NCBI GenBank assembly: GCA_030536555.1
Contig: JAUNPU010000010.1
Location: 53,821-117,820 of the forward strand
Origin: Eubacteriales bacterium
GTDB taxonomy: Bacteria > Bacillota > Clostridia > Lachnospirales > Lachnospiraceae
Direction: 5' to 3'
DNA: 64,000 nucleotides
Shown: piece by piece, positions 37,378 to 45,728 of the stretch
How the letters are laid out: every line of letters starts with the position of its first letter
Position numbering within the stretch: the first letter of the stretch is position 1
Translations under genes and position numbers: made by a program
Notes under the pieces: generated by a model
Told to the model about the DNA's origin: nothing
The model's input: the letters and a program-made list of their open reading frames with translations, nothing else
Database searches by the model: none

Positions 37378-38048
37378 ATCACGAACTGAAAGTCAATATG
37401 AACGAATATCTGCCGCTGCGTGATGTGGTGTTCAACACCCTGCGCCAGGCTATTTTAAAAGGAGAGCTGGAACCGGGCGAGCGCCTGATGGAGATTCAGC
37501 TGGCAGACCGTCTGGGCGTAAGCCGCACCCCGATCCGCGAAGCGATCCGCAAGCTGGAGCTGGAAGGACTGGTTCTGATGATTCCGCGTAAAGGCGCCGA
37601 GGTTGCGAAGATTTCCGAGAAGAGTCTCCGCGACGTGCTGGAAGTCCGCCGTTCCTTAGAAGAGCTGGCAATCGAGCTGGCGATCCAGCGCATGAGCGAT
37701 GAAGAGATGCAGTCTCTTTCCGAGGCACAGGAAGCATTCCGTGAGGCTGTCAAAACCGGTGATGCCATGACCATCGCCGAGACGGACGAGCACTATCACG
37801 ATATCATTTACAACGGAACCGGCAATGCCCGCCTGGTCCAGATGCTCAACAATCTCCGGGAGCAGATGTACCGCTATCGCCTGGAGTACATCAAGGATGC
37901 CGACAAGCGCCAGATTCTGGTGGTGGAGCATGACCAGATCCTCAAGGCGGTTCAGGGACACCACGTTGCCGAGGCCAAGACTGCCATCCGCGAGCATATC
38001 GACAACCAGGAGATCACCGTTTCCAGAAATATCAAGGAGCAGCAGTAG
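37374..38048 (+). CDS. GntR-family (FCD domain) transcriptional regulator
   Basis: 224 residues. N-terminal winged helix (about 10-75; LEPGERLMEIQLADRLGVSRTPIREAIRKLELEGLV) and C-terminal FCD domain (about 85-215) with DEHYHDIIYNGTGN and VEHDQILKAVQGH, whose His/Asp residues can bind metal. It overlaps ispE by 4 bp. Its target is unknown; coupling with ispE suggests it could sense a metabolite linked to isoprenoid or central metabolism, but that is only inference. A terminator follows. Confidence 0.92.
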   Translation: MNHELKVNMNEYLPLRDVVFNTLRQAILKGELEPGERLMEIQLADRLGVSRTPIREAIRKLELEGLVLMIPRKGAEVAKISEKSLRDVLEVRRSLEELAIELAIQRMSDEEMQSLSEAQEAFREAVKTGDAMTIAETDEHYHDIIYNGTGNARLVQMLNNLREQMYRYRLEYIKDADKRQILVVEHDQILKAVQGHHVAEAKTAIREHIDNQEITVSRNIKEQQ

Positions 38049-38082
38049 TTCTGCCGCCTGACAGAGTCAGAAAATGCCAGTC

Positions 38083-38138
38083 AAAAAGACCACCGGCAGC
38101 CATGTGAGTAAGCTCACAGGCTGATCCGGTGGTCTTTT
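38083..38138 (+). terminator. Terminator after ispE-gntR
   Basis: AAAAGACCACCGG pairs with CCGGTGGTCTTTT; the loop holds a second small hairpin (GTGAG/CTCAC). Confidence 0.88.
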
Positions 38139-38150
38139 GTTGTTATCTTC

Positions 38151-38828
38151 TTAAAGTCCTTCCAGCTGGTCCAGCTCATGCACTTCATCTTCCTCTTCCT
38201 TCGGCGGCATGTACTTATCGAAGATTGCCACAAAGAAATAGGAGTTAAAGAATGCAAGCAGCGGAAATCCGAACAGCATCAGAAGCGGCTGCAGCAGCGG
38301 CACCACAAACAGTGCCAGTGCCGGAAGTGCCACATTCAGCGCCAGCATGCCAAGGGTCTGGAAAAAATGACGGATGGACATGAAAAACGCGTTGAACAGT
38401 GTGCGCTTCACCGGATTGTAGAACCGGCACTGAAGCGGGAATACATACAGACCGACACCCAGATAGACAACGCCAAATGCAATAAACACTGCCATCATCA
38501 CATTGCGCATGGTGGAGGGCGCGGTCTGAATCATCAGGAAGAAGTACAGGTCAAATCCGATGATGCATCCGGCTGCCAGCAGAATCAGCCAGATAATCGT
38601 GGCCTGCTTGAAGTTCTCCCGGAACGACTTGAAGAATGCCTTGATCGTGGCTCCCTCCTCGTCCCGCACCAGCTTCAGAGTCACATAATAAACCGCCGTG
38701 GTGGAAGCTCCGATGGTAACAATCGGAAGACTGCACACAATCCACAACAGGTTCAGAATCATCACATCGAAGAATTTGCCGATAAACCGCCACACCGGAT
38801 TATCGTAGTTAAAAAATCCAGAAAACAT
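38151..38828 (-). CDS. YesL-family (DUF624) membrane protein
   Basis: 225 residues with five or six predicted membrane helices. The start MFSGFFNYDNPVWRFIGKFFDVMILNLLW and LPIVTIGASTTAVYYV are the YesL/DUF624 signature. Its end is acidic and charged (PPKEEEDEVHEL). YesL genes often sit beside carbohydrate ABC transporters or YesMN two-component systems, but its molecular role is not established. Here the neighbours are unrelated. It converges on the ispE-gntR terminator. Confidence 0.88.
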   Translation of the reverse strand: MFSGFFNYDNPVWRFIGKFFDVMILNLLWIVCSLPIVTIGASTTAVYYVTLKLVRDEEGATIKAFFKSFRENFKQATIIWLILLAAGCIIGFDLYFFLMIQTAPSTMRNVMMAVFIAFGVVYLGVGLYVFPLQCRFYNPVKRTLFNAFFMSIRHFFQTLGMLALNVALPALALFVVPLLQPLLMLFGFPLLAFFNSYFFVAIFDKYMPPKEEEDEVHELDQLEGL

Positions 38829-39012
38829 CTCTCTCGCCTCGTTTCTTCCAGTCTTTTACAAAATACTATCTATTATTCTATCGCATTTTCCTGTTTCCCA
38901 CAATACCTTCCGCCAAAAAGGTCGAAGTTTATAAAGTTTTTATAGTCCCCGGCGTCCGGCTATGTTATACTAATCTATACGAAAACAGAATTCACGAAAA
39001 GGAACATCGACC

Positions 39013-39759
39013 ATGAAAATTACAGAAGAAACCATGAAACAACAGAATAAACCGGATACTGACCGGCAGACAGAGCCTTCGGCAGACGGCGCCCCCTCGG
39101 CGGCACCGAAGCTGACGGAACGTGAGAAGCTTAAGTCCATGGACCGCAGGGACCGGCTCTGGTACATCTGGGCCTACTACAAGTTCCACATATTCGGCGT
39201 CATTCTCGCCGTACTGACGGCAGGCGCCATCGGACACGCCATGTACAACAGCACCTTCACCACCGAGCTGCACTGCATGGTCATAAACAACCGCTCTGAA
39301 ACCGAGCTGAACACGGCTCCCTTAGAGCAGGACTTCGCCTCATACCTGGAGCTTGGTAAGAAACAGAAGGTCACCGTGGAGTCCGCCTTCATCGGCTTCG
39401 GCGATGACGCAACCGAGTTCAGCTACGCTTCCATGGCGAAGATCTCCGCGCTGGTTGCCGCTCAGTCTCTGGATGTGGTCATCGGTGACACCGAATCCAT
39501 CAACCACTACGCTTCCATCTCCGGATTCCTGGATCTGGAAACCGGACTGTCTCCTGACACCCTTGGGCTGGTTCAGGACCGCCTGTACTACACCACCGGC
39601 GAGGACGGATCGAAACACGCCTATGCCATCGACTTAAGCGGCACTGCTTTTGCCGGTGACACCAGTCTGGCTCTTGACCCTCCGCTCCTTGGCGTCATCA
39701 GCAATTCCGCACATAGCGATACTGTGGAACGTCTGATTCAGTACATCTTTGTTCCGTAG
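39013..39759 (+). CDS. Single-span membrane protein of unknown function
   Basis: 248 residues. A polar N-terminal tail of about 50 residues (rich in Gln, Pro, Glu, Ala), one membrane helix at about 57-80 (FHIFGVILAVLTAGAIGHAMY), then an extracellular domain of about 170 residues with mixed alpha/beta character. The pattern is common in Lachnospiraceae proteins of unknown role; I do not recognise a named family. The ATG follows AAAAGGAA, and an extended -10 box (TGTTATACT) ends near 38972. Its last 62 bp overlap the end of the convergent acetyltransferase gene. Confidence 0.75.
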   Translation: MKITEETMKQQNKPDTDRQTEPSADGAPSAAPKLTEREKLKSMDRRDRLWYIWAYYKFHIFGVILAVLTAGAIGHAMYNSTFTTELHCMVINNRSETELNTAPLEQDFASYLELGKKQKVTVESAFIGFGDDATEFSYASMAKISALVAAQSLDVVIGDTESINHYASISGFLDLETGLSPDTLGLVQDRLYYTTGEDGSKHAYAIDLSGTAFAGDTSLALDPPLLGVISNSAHSDTVERLIQYIFVP

Positions 39760-40501
39760 ACTCTGATTCCCGGAGAATACTGCCATGAACCTTAAGCTTG
39801 GCACAGCTCTCCGGGATTTTTTCTGTCATTTTCTGGAATCCCAGCTTCTCAAGCAGTGCCGCAGATGCCGCATTGCCGGTCTCCACATAAGCGCAGACCG
39901 GACATCCGTATTCCTGCTCTGCATAATCCAGGATGATCCGGCACGCTTCCTCTGCGTACCCCTGACGGCGATAGGGAGTGAAGATGTGATACCCAAGCTC
40001 CATCCATTCCTCCGGCTCCCCCGGCATGTTCCCATCTCTTACATGGCATCCGGTGATTCCCGCCTTTCCCATCAGTCTTCCGTCCGCCTTCCGCACCACC
40101 GCCCACAATCCATATTCATAGAAGCCATACTGCCCCCGGATGTACGCCTCCAGACGGTCCGGCGTGTAGAAAACCCGGTCCCCGTCCCCATCCTCCGGCT
40201 CCCGGACCACCTGTTCCAGATCTCCCATGGCAAATTCCCGGAGAATCAGCCGCTCAGACTCCCCGATCACCCAGGGAAGCCCCAGCTCTCTGCGCACCAC
40301 GCGCTCCAAGTACCGCTCATCCACCGTCTCCAGTGTCTCCACAAGAAAATGCGCCGCTCCCAGATCCTGCTCTCCCTCTTCGTGGAGCAAACCCACAGGG
40401 ACCCTCCCCGCCACTCGCGCAGCAAGGAGGGTCTCCTGTTCATCTGAAATAACGACACGATATACGGTTCCTTCCACGGAAACTTCACGTTCCTGCTTCA
40501 T
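39698..40501 (-). CDS. GNAT-family N-acetyltransferase
   Basis: 267 residues. An N-terminal region of about 80 residues (MKQEREVSVEGTVYRVV) is not typical GNAT; the GNAT domain (about 80-235) is of the RimJ/RimL-like type with ERLILREF, MGKAGITG, ELGYHIFTPYRRQGYAEEA (acetyl-CoA loop) and NAASAALLEKLGFQK. The acceptor is unknown. The last 20 or so residues run antisense to the end of the upstream-facing membrane-protein gene, and the terminator of that gene falls inside this coding region. AGGGAG precedes the ATG. Confidence 0.88.
   Translation of the reverse strand: MKQEREVSVEGTVYRVVISDEQETLLAARVAGRVPVGLLHEEGEQDLGAAHFLVETLETVDERYLERVVRRELGLPWVIGESERLILREFAMGDLEQVVREPEDGDGDRVFYTPDRLEAYIRGQYGFYEYGLWAVVRKADGRLMGKAGITGCHVRDGNMPGEPEEWMELGYHIFTPYRRQGYAEEACRIILDYAEQEYGCPVCAYVETGNAASAALLEKLGFQKMTEKIPESCAKLKVHGSILRESESTEQRCTESDVPQYRYVRNC
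39766..39822 (+). terminator. Plus-strand terminator embedded in the GNAT coding region
   Basis: ATTCCCGGAGA (39766-39776) pairs with TCTCCGGGAT (39808-39817), followed by a T run. It ends the transcript of the 39013-39759 gene while lying within the antisense GNAT frame. Confidence 0.75.
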
Positions 40502-40549
40502 AAACTCCCTGTCTCTTTCTTAACTCCCATTATCAGAAGTCTTCTGTAT

Positions 40550-41068
40550 TCAGCACTTCTCCGGCTCTGCATACTCTTCGCCGAAGGTATCTACGGTCAT
40601 GCTCTTAATCTTCTGCTCTTTCAGCGGGCGGTCGCTGTAGTCGGTGCGGGTCTCCGCGATCTTATTCACCACGTCCATGCCCTCTACCACCATGCCAAAT
40701 GCAGCGTAAGCGCCATCCAGATGAGGAGCCGCCTTGTGCATGATGAAGAACTGGGATCCGGCGGAGTTCGGCATCATGGCACGTGCCATGGACAGAACAC
40801 CTGCGTCATGCTTTAAGTCATTCTGGAAGCCGTTCTGAGAGAACTCGCCTTTGATGGAGTATCCCGGACCGCCGGTGCCGGTACCCTGCGGGCAGCCGCC
40901 CTGAATCATGAAGCCCTCAATGACTCTGTGGAAGATCAGACCGTCATAGAAGCCCTTCTTCGCCAGACTGATAAAGTTGTTGACGGTGTTCGGTGCCACG
41001 GTCGGATACAGCTCCGCGCGGATCACGCTGCCGTCTTCCATGGTAATGGTAATCTCTGGATTTTTCAT
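40550..41068 (-). CDS. Cyclophilin-type peptidyl-prolyl cis-trans isomerase
   Basis: 172 residues, a single cyclophilin domain with no signal peptide, so probably cytosolic. Family residues are in FHRVIEGFMIQGG (catalytic Arg), GSQFFIMHKAAPHLDGAYAAFG and VVEGMDVVNKIA. It speeds proline isomerisation in folding. AAGGAGAT precedes the ATG. It stands alone between the GNAT and MATE genes on the same strand. Confidence 0.96.
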   Translation of the reverse strand: MKNPEITITMEDGSVIRAELYPTVAPNTVNNFISLAKKGFYDGLIFHRVIEGFMIQGGCPQGTGTGGPGYSIKGEFSQNGFQNDLKHDAGVLSMARAMMPNSAGSQFFIMHKAAPHLDGAYAAFGMVVEGMDVVNKIAETRTDYSDRPLKEQKIKSMTVDTFGEEYAEPEKC

Positions 41069-41172
41069 ATGGTTATAATCTCCTTTTTCAATTTGTTAAT
41101 CAGAATACCTTATTGTATCATACATCTGTTTCCGTGACCAGACCGAATTTGCCATTTCCGGTTACTCCGAAT

Positions 41173-42531
41173 CTACTGCTCGAAGCCGTGTACCCAGTCT
41201 GACTTTCTGAGAAACACCAGAAAAGCCAGGGAGCTGAGGGTCCAGGTCAGCGGATACGCCCAGGAAATCATCCGGAATTCATTGACAATCCGCAGAGCCA
41301 CCGTCACATACACGATGCGGATTCCGCACCAGCACAGCAGCATCACAACCATCGGCACCATGGACTTGCCACAGCCCCGCATCACTCCCGCCGCACAGTG
41401 GGAGAATGCCAGCAGGCAGAAAAACATAGTCACAATATGCCCGTGAATGGTGCCGTATTTTATCGCCTCCGGCGTATCCACGAAGATCTGCAGCGCCTGC
41501 CCGCACCCAAAATACAGAAGCACGCCTACCAGTTCCGCCATCACCATGCCGGAAATAATCCCGAAAGCCGCTCCCTTCTTCGCCCGGTCATACTCTCCTG
41601 CCCCCAGATTCTGGCTGATAAAGGTCGGCAGCGCCATGGACATGCTCATAATCGGCAGGAACACCAGTCCCTCCACCTTGCTGTACGCCCCGTGGCCGGA
41701 TATGGCGTAGGCGCCGAAGCTGTTGATATTGGCCTGCACCACCAGATTTCCGATGCTGATAACCGAGTTCTGCACCCCCGACGGCAGTCCCTGCCGGATC
41801 ACCTGGGACAGAATGTTCTTATGAAAATGAAGCTTACGAAAGCTCAGTGCCGTGTAGTCCTTCACCCGGCACATACGAATCATGCAGAGGATGGCGCTTA
41901 AGCCCTGGGAGATTACCGTAGCGATTGCCGCGCCGCCCACGCCCAGTTTCATTCCCGCCACAAATACCAGATCCAGCACCACATTGACCAATGAGGAAAA
42001 AATCAGGTAATATAACGGATGCAAGCTGTCCCCCAGCGCCCGCATGATCGCCATGCAGATATTATACATGATGATCGTGGACACCCCTGCAAAATAGATG
42101 CGAAAATACGTCAGCGCATCCGGCATCACGCTGTCCGGCGTGTGCATCCACACCAGAATATGGGGCACCAGCAGCACTCCCACGACGGTGGAGATCACCG
42201 ACGCCGCTATACCGAACAGAAAGTTGGTATGGATTGCCCGCTCCGTCTCCGTCTCATTCTTCGCCCCAAAGTAGCGGGAGATCACCACTCCGCCGCCGAT
42301 GGCAATGCCGTTGAAGAATCCGATGATCAGAAAGGAAATATGGGTCGCCATGCTGACCGCCGCAAATGCATCATTGTCCGCAAAGTTCCCCACCACCCAG
42401 GCATCCGCCATATTGTATAGCTGCTGCAGAAGCTGTCCTAAAAACAGAGGTATGGCAAAGGCAAGGATTCCTCTGCCGATAGGTCCCTCCGTCAGGCTGG
42501 TCTGTGACCGCTGTCTGCTCCCGTTTTTCAT
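41173..42531 (-). CDS. MATE-family efflux protein, second copy
   Basis: 452 residues, twelve helices. N-terminal half starts GPIGRGILAFAIPLFLGQLLQQLYNMADAWVVG, typical of the MATE branch common in Clostridia; the second half contains GLPSGVQNSVISIGNLVVQANINSFGA. It would export cationic compounds with sodium or proton influx. It differs clearly from the MATE gene at 11667 and is not a recent duplicate. GGAGGAG precedes the ATG. Nothing nearby points to a substrate. Confidence 0.93.
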   Translation of the reverse strand: MKNGSRQRSQTSLTEGPIGRGILAFAIPLFLGQLLQQLYNMADAWVVGNFADNDAFAAVSMATHISFLIIGFFNGIAIGGGVVISRYFGAKNETETERAIHTNFLFGIAASVISTVVGVLLVPHILVWMHTPDSVMPDALTYFRIYFAGVSTIIMYNICMAIMRALGDSLHPLYYLIFSSLVNVVLDLVFVAGMKLGVGGAAIATVISQGLSAILCMIRMCRVKDYTALSFRKLHFHKNILSQVIRQGLPSGVQNSVISIGNLVVQANINSFGAYAISGHGAYSKVEGLVFLPIMSMSMALPTFISQNLGAGEYDRAKKGAAFGIISGMVMAELVGVLLYFGCGQALQIFVDTPEAIKYGTIHGHIVTMFFCLLAFSHCAAGVMRGCGKSMVPMVVMLLCWCGIRIVYVTVALRIVNEFRMISWAYPLTWTLSSLAFLVFLRKSDWVHGFEQ

Positions 42532-42614
42532 GTTCTTCTCCTCCGTAACGCTTACATTTTTCCCCGAACAGTAACGCCTCTCACTGTTTCTAAATGATTT
42601 TCTTGATAAATCTA

Positions 42615-42643
42615 TTGAAATTAACAGCCTGATTGATTATAAT
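42615..42643 (+). promoter_or_regulatory. Promoter of the type I antitoxin RNA
   Basis: TTGAAA (42615-42620), 17 bp, TATAAT (42638-42643). No reading frame with a ribosome site follows. Confidence 0.75.
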
Positions 42644-42649
42644 AAGGGC

Positions 42650-42743
42650 ATAAAAGAAACAACCACCTCATACAAGAGGTTGGCCCATAAAGCAAATGAC
42701 AGATTGCCACCCTTTACTCGCCAAAGTATACAAGGGTGGTTTT
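42650..42743 (+). ncRNA. Predicted antitoxin RNA of a type I toxin-antitoxin locus
   Basis: About 94 bases from the promoter above to a terminator (CCACCCTT/AAGGGTGG, then TTTT; 42707-42743). It converges on the toxin gene. ACCACCTC at 42662-42669 is complementary to GAGGTGGT in the toxin mRNA, which covers the toxin ribosome site (42856-42863 on the plus strand). A 10 bp inverted match GAAACAACCA (42656-42665) recurs at the 5' end of the toxin mRNA (42905-42914). This is the repeat layout of the enterococcal par (Fst) locus. Confidence 0.65.
42707..42743 (+). terminator. Terminator of the antitoxin RNA
   Basis: CCACCCTT (42707-42714) pairs with AAGGGTGG (42732-42739), followed by TTTT. Confidence 0.75.
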
Positions 42744-42767
42744 CTGTACCCGTTTCCGGGAAAAACG

Positions 42768-42851
42768 CTACTGACTAATCTTCAGGATAAAGGTCAGTAA
42801 TGCAAGAATGAATGTTCCAAAAGCCATCAGGTCTTTAAAATCAAACTTCAT
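42768..42851 (-). CDS. Type I toxin, small hydrophobic holin-like peptide
   Basis: 27 residues, beginning MKFDFKDLMAFG and ending FILKISQ, with one membrane helix (residues about 8-24). The core LMAFGTFILALLTFI fits the putative holin-like toxin family (TxpA/BsrG and Fst-like relatives), which depolarises the host membrane when overproduced. GGGAGGTGG lies seven bases before the ATG. A near-consensus promoter starts a leader of about 65 bases. A convergent RNA with complementary repeats lies downstream. It is too short for normal gene finders. Toxicity itself is inferred from the family. Confidence 0.8.
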   Translation of the reverse strand: MKFDFKDLMAFGTFILALLTFILKISQ

Positions 42852-42923
42852 TCGCACCACCTCCCATCTTATGTAAAATGGAAGGCCAACACCTTGCAGT
42901 GACATGGTTGTTTCCTGAATATC

Positions 42924-42952
42924 ATTTTATCATAAGTGCCTCTCTCTTTCAA
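42924..42952 (-). promoter_or_regulatory. Promoter of the type I toxin
   Basis: Minus strand TTGAAA (42947-42952), 17 bp, TAAAAT (42924-42929). Confidence 0.8.
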
Positions 42953-43248
42953 TCCCCGAAATACATAAATACATACACACATGTTCTTCTGTTTCCATTC
43001 ATAATCTGTTCACAATTCATTCAAAAACCTTTTACATTATCAACACGATTTCTTCACGATTCCTGCCTATACTATAGTCATAAGCAACAAGGAAGGACGC
43101 CAACGACCAAGTTGTTTATGACATGCTTACAAGATTTTTTTCATAATACTCGAGCTGATAAGTTACTTATCAGCTCTCCTCCCTTTTTTACCTCTTTAAA
43201 TTGTAAAAAGAACCATTTCCGCCAGGGAGTGGTTCTTTTTTGATGTTC
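42953..43248. other. Intergenic stretch with paired hairpins, possible small RNA
   Basis: TTCACAATTC (43009-43018) and TTCACGATTC (43053-43062) are direct repeats 44 bp apart. TATACT at 43068-43073 could be a -10 box. Then come a 12 bp stem-loop (GTCATAAGCAAC with GTTGTTTATGAC, about 43077-43122), an 11 bp stem-loop (GAGCTGATAAG/CTTATCAGCTC) followed by a T run near 43190, and last the terminator at 43205-43240. No protein frame with a ribosome site is seen. Confidence 0.4.
43205..43240. terminator. Terminator after the response-regulator gene
   Basis: AAAAGAACCA pairs with TGGTTCTTTT, with A and T runs; it ends the minus-strand ABC/two-component operon and could also end plus-strand transcripts. 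Confidence 0.85.
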
Positions 43249-44034
43249 TTACACCTGCTTGATGAACTTCGTCGGTGATTTCAGCGTATATTTTTTGAAC
43301 ACGGAGCAGAAATGCTTGTAGTCCGTAAAGCCGGTTGCCTCGGAGATCTCGCCGATCCGGTAGTCGCCGGTCTCCAACAGGGTCACGGCCTGCTGCACCC
43401 GGTATTTGTTCAAAAAGTCCAGAAAGGTCTGCCCGGTCACCTCCTTGAACTTGCGGCTTAAGTAGCTGGCGCTGACTCCCAGCTCCTCCGAGATGGATTC
43501 AATGCTGATCTTCTCCGCAAAATGCTCCCGGATCCGCTCAATGGTCCGGGACACATACCGGTTCTCGGACCGGTCCAGCTTCTTGTAGTATTCCAGATTC
43601 AGGTTGCCGCCCTCTAACTCCGCCTGTTCCAGATGCTCCATGGCATGCTCCATCTGCCGCTCCCCGGAAAGCTCCTGCTTCAGTCTCTGCAGAATCTCCG
43701 CCAGTGCCGTCTCATCCACAGGCTTCAGCAGATATTCGCTGACCCGCGCCGTGATGGCACGCTTCGCATACTCAAAATCCGCATAGCTGGTCAGCAGAAT
43801 ACTCTTGAACTTCACCTGCCGGGATGCCTTCTCGATCATCTCGATGCCATCCAGATACGGCATGCAGATGTCCGCAATCACCACATCCGGGCGATACTCC
43901 AGAATCTTCTCGTAGCCCTCCTGGCCATTGGCCGCCTCCGCCACCACCACGCTGTCCATGGACAGCCAGTCGGTGGTGTACACCAGTCCCTTTCGGATGA
44001 TATCCTCATCCTCTGCAATCAATATTCTCAACAT
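43249..44034 (-). CDS. YesN-type response regulator (receiver plus AraC domain)
   Basis: 261 residues. The receiver domain (1-120) has the acidic pocket AEDED, phospho-acceptor Asp55 in VVIADICMP, and Lys in YLLKPVDE. The AraC-type DNA-binding domain (about 160-260) has two helix-turn-helix units: SISEELGVSASYLSRKFKE and RIGEISEATGFTDYKHFCSVFKKY. It overlaps the kinase gene by 7 bp and is the last gene of the ABC operon. It probably activates that operon; a candidate site (AATACC-N8-GGTATT) lies upstream of the first gene at 51096-51115. Confidence 0.95.
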   Translation of the reverse strand: MLRILIAEDEDIIRKGLVYTTDWLSMDSVVVAEAANGQEGYEKILEYRPDVVIADICMPYLDGIEMIEKASRQVKFKSILLTSYADFEYAKRAITARVSEYLLKPVDETALAEILQRLKQELSGERQMEHAMEHLEQAELEGGNLNLEYYKKLDRSENRYVSRTIERIREHFAEKISIESISEELGVSASYLSRKFKEVTGQTFLDFLNKYRVQQAVTLLETGDYRIGEISEATGFTDYKHFCSVFKKYTLKSPTKFIKQV

Positions 44035-45728
44035 GCAGCTGTTTCCTCCCCATGGGCCGGAAGCGTCACAATCAGTGTGGTTCCATGGCCCTCTGTGCTT
44101 CGAATCTCTACTCCATATGCGTGTCCGTACAGAATCGTGATCCTGCGGTGAATGTTGTAAAGCCCGGAATGGCGGCTGGTATTTTCCTTCTGCTCCAGCA
44201 GCGCCGTGAGTTCGCTCAAGGTCTGGGGGCTCATGCCCACGCCGTCATCCCGGCAGATCATGATCAGCCTGTCCTCCAGCCGGTACGCCTTCAGCTCCAC
44301 CTTCAGCCGCTCCTGCCTGCCAAATCCGTACTTGACCGAATTCTCAATCATCGGCTGGAATACCAGCTTCGGGATCCTGCACTCCATCACCTCCGGCTCC
44401 ACATCGATCTGACACCGGAACCGCTCTCCGAACCGGTAGGAAAGGATCGACAGGTAGTGTTCCAGATGCTCTAAGTCCTCCCGCAGCGTCACCTCCGCCT
44501 CGCCTCCATTTAAGCTGTAGCGCAGGAGGCTGGACAGGTTAAATACCATCCTCTCTGCCGTAGCCGGTTCCAGCTTGCACATATAGCGGATATTTTCCAG
44601 CGTATTGTACAGAAAATGCGGGTTGAACTGGGACTCCAGCTGCTTGTTCTGAGCCGTCGCCACCAGCACCGCCATTTTCTGGTTCTTCTCCATCTGCTCC
44701 TTCAGACCGGACATCATCTCATTGCAGGCATCGGCAATGACCTGAAATTCATTTTCACTGCAAATGGAGATCGGCGTGTCCAGATTGCCGCCCTTTACCT
44801 GCTCCAGCACATCCAGAATCTGGTAGAAGTCCTCCGTCTTCCTGGCTGTCACCTTCCTGGAGGTGATCACCAGCCAGAAGGTCATGCCCAGCAGCGCCGT
44901 CACCACCAGCAGCCCGCTGATTGTCAGGGAAATGACGATGTTCTGGATATTGGCAACGGAGTGAACCACCAGCCCGCCTGCCTCCACCTGCTGCCGGGTC
45001 ACCAGATAGGCCTGCCCGCCATCATTTAAGAATCTTCCGGCAGTCTGAAGCTTCCGGTTCACCTGATTGCTCTCCGTCAGGAACTGGGACCCGCTTCCTG
45101 TAAATACCCAGCCGAAGGAGTCGCTTACCACCGTCTGGGCATCCAGCATATCCAGCATCGGCTGCATCCGGCGGCTGTCTATGGAAAATACCAGATAGCC
45201 CTCTGTTCCAACGGATTTGCCGATTGCGATGCGGCTCTCCTGGCTCTTCCAGCCGTCCAGAAGCCGGATCACCACCTGACCCGGGTTCTGATCCATGGCA
45301 GCCGTCATGCCCCAGGACACCTGCTGGTTCTCCCGGCGCAGCACCTGAAAGTCCGCCCCATACCCGATCTCATTCTGCAGCCGGTAGACGATCTCGTAGA
45401 TCTTCCGCTGCAGTTTTGTGTCACTCCGGAGCTTTGCAGCCGGCTCGCCCCCGTTCTCAGGCACCGGCTGTGCCCCGGATTCCGCCGACACTTCAAACAA
45501 TCCCGGAATCTCAGCCAGTTCCAAAAGCCCCCGCTCGTATCCGGTCAGCACCCGGTCAAGCTCCGCCGCCACATAGGCATTCTGCCGCAGGGTCGAGCGG
45601 TATTTCCCGTAGACAAGCGCCGCCATAAAGGTCAGTCCGCAGACCAGGGTAAATACAACTGCCGGGATCACCGCATACCCGATGAACAACGTTCGAAGCT
45701 CATCCTGAAAATACCGCTCCCGCTTCAT
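44028..45728 (-). CDS. YesM-type sensor histidine kinase
   Basis: 566 residues. Membrane helices near residues 15-40 and about 265-290 flank an extracytoplasmic sensor region. A HAMP-like linker follows, then a His_kinase domain with the phospho-acceptor His in SQFNPHFLYNTLENIRYM and a GHKL ATPase with VFQPMIENSVKYG and CRDDGVGM. It likely senses through, or together with, the lipoprotein encoded just upstream, since the two genes overlap by 4 bp (ATGA). GAGGAGGCG precedes the ATG. Confidence 0.94.
   Translation of the reverse strand: MKRERYFQDELRTLFIGYAVIPAVVFTLVCGLTFMAALVYGKYRSTLRQNAYVAAELDRVLTGYERGLLELAEIPGLFEVSAESGAQPVPENGGEPAAKLRSDTKLQRKIYEIVYRLQNEIGYGADFQVLRRENQQVSWGMTAAMDQNPGQVVIRLLDGWKSQESRIAIGKSVGTEGYLVFSIDSRRMQPMLDMLDAQTVVSDSFGWVFTGSGSQFLTESNQVNRKLQTAGRFLNDGGQAYLVTRQQVEAGGLVVHSVANIQNIVISLTISGLLVVTALLGMTFWLVITSRKVTARKTEDFYQILDVLEQVKGGNLDTPISICSENEFQVIADACNEMMSGLKEQMEKNQKMAVLVATAQNKQLESQFNPHFLYNTLENIRYMCKLEPATAERMVFNLSSLLRYSLNGGEAEVTLREDLEHLEHYLSILSYRFGERFRCQIDVEPEVMECRIPKLVFQPMIENSVKYGFGRQERLKVELKAYRLEDRLIMICRDDGVGMSPQTLSELTALLEQKENTSRHSGLYNIHRRITILYGHAYGVEIRSTEGHGTTLIVTLPAHGEETAAC

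Noticed and set aside
43080..43190. 6S RNA or tmRNA
   Set aside because: The region is too short, and neither the 6S central bubble nor a tRNA-like end is present.
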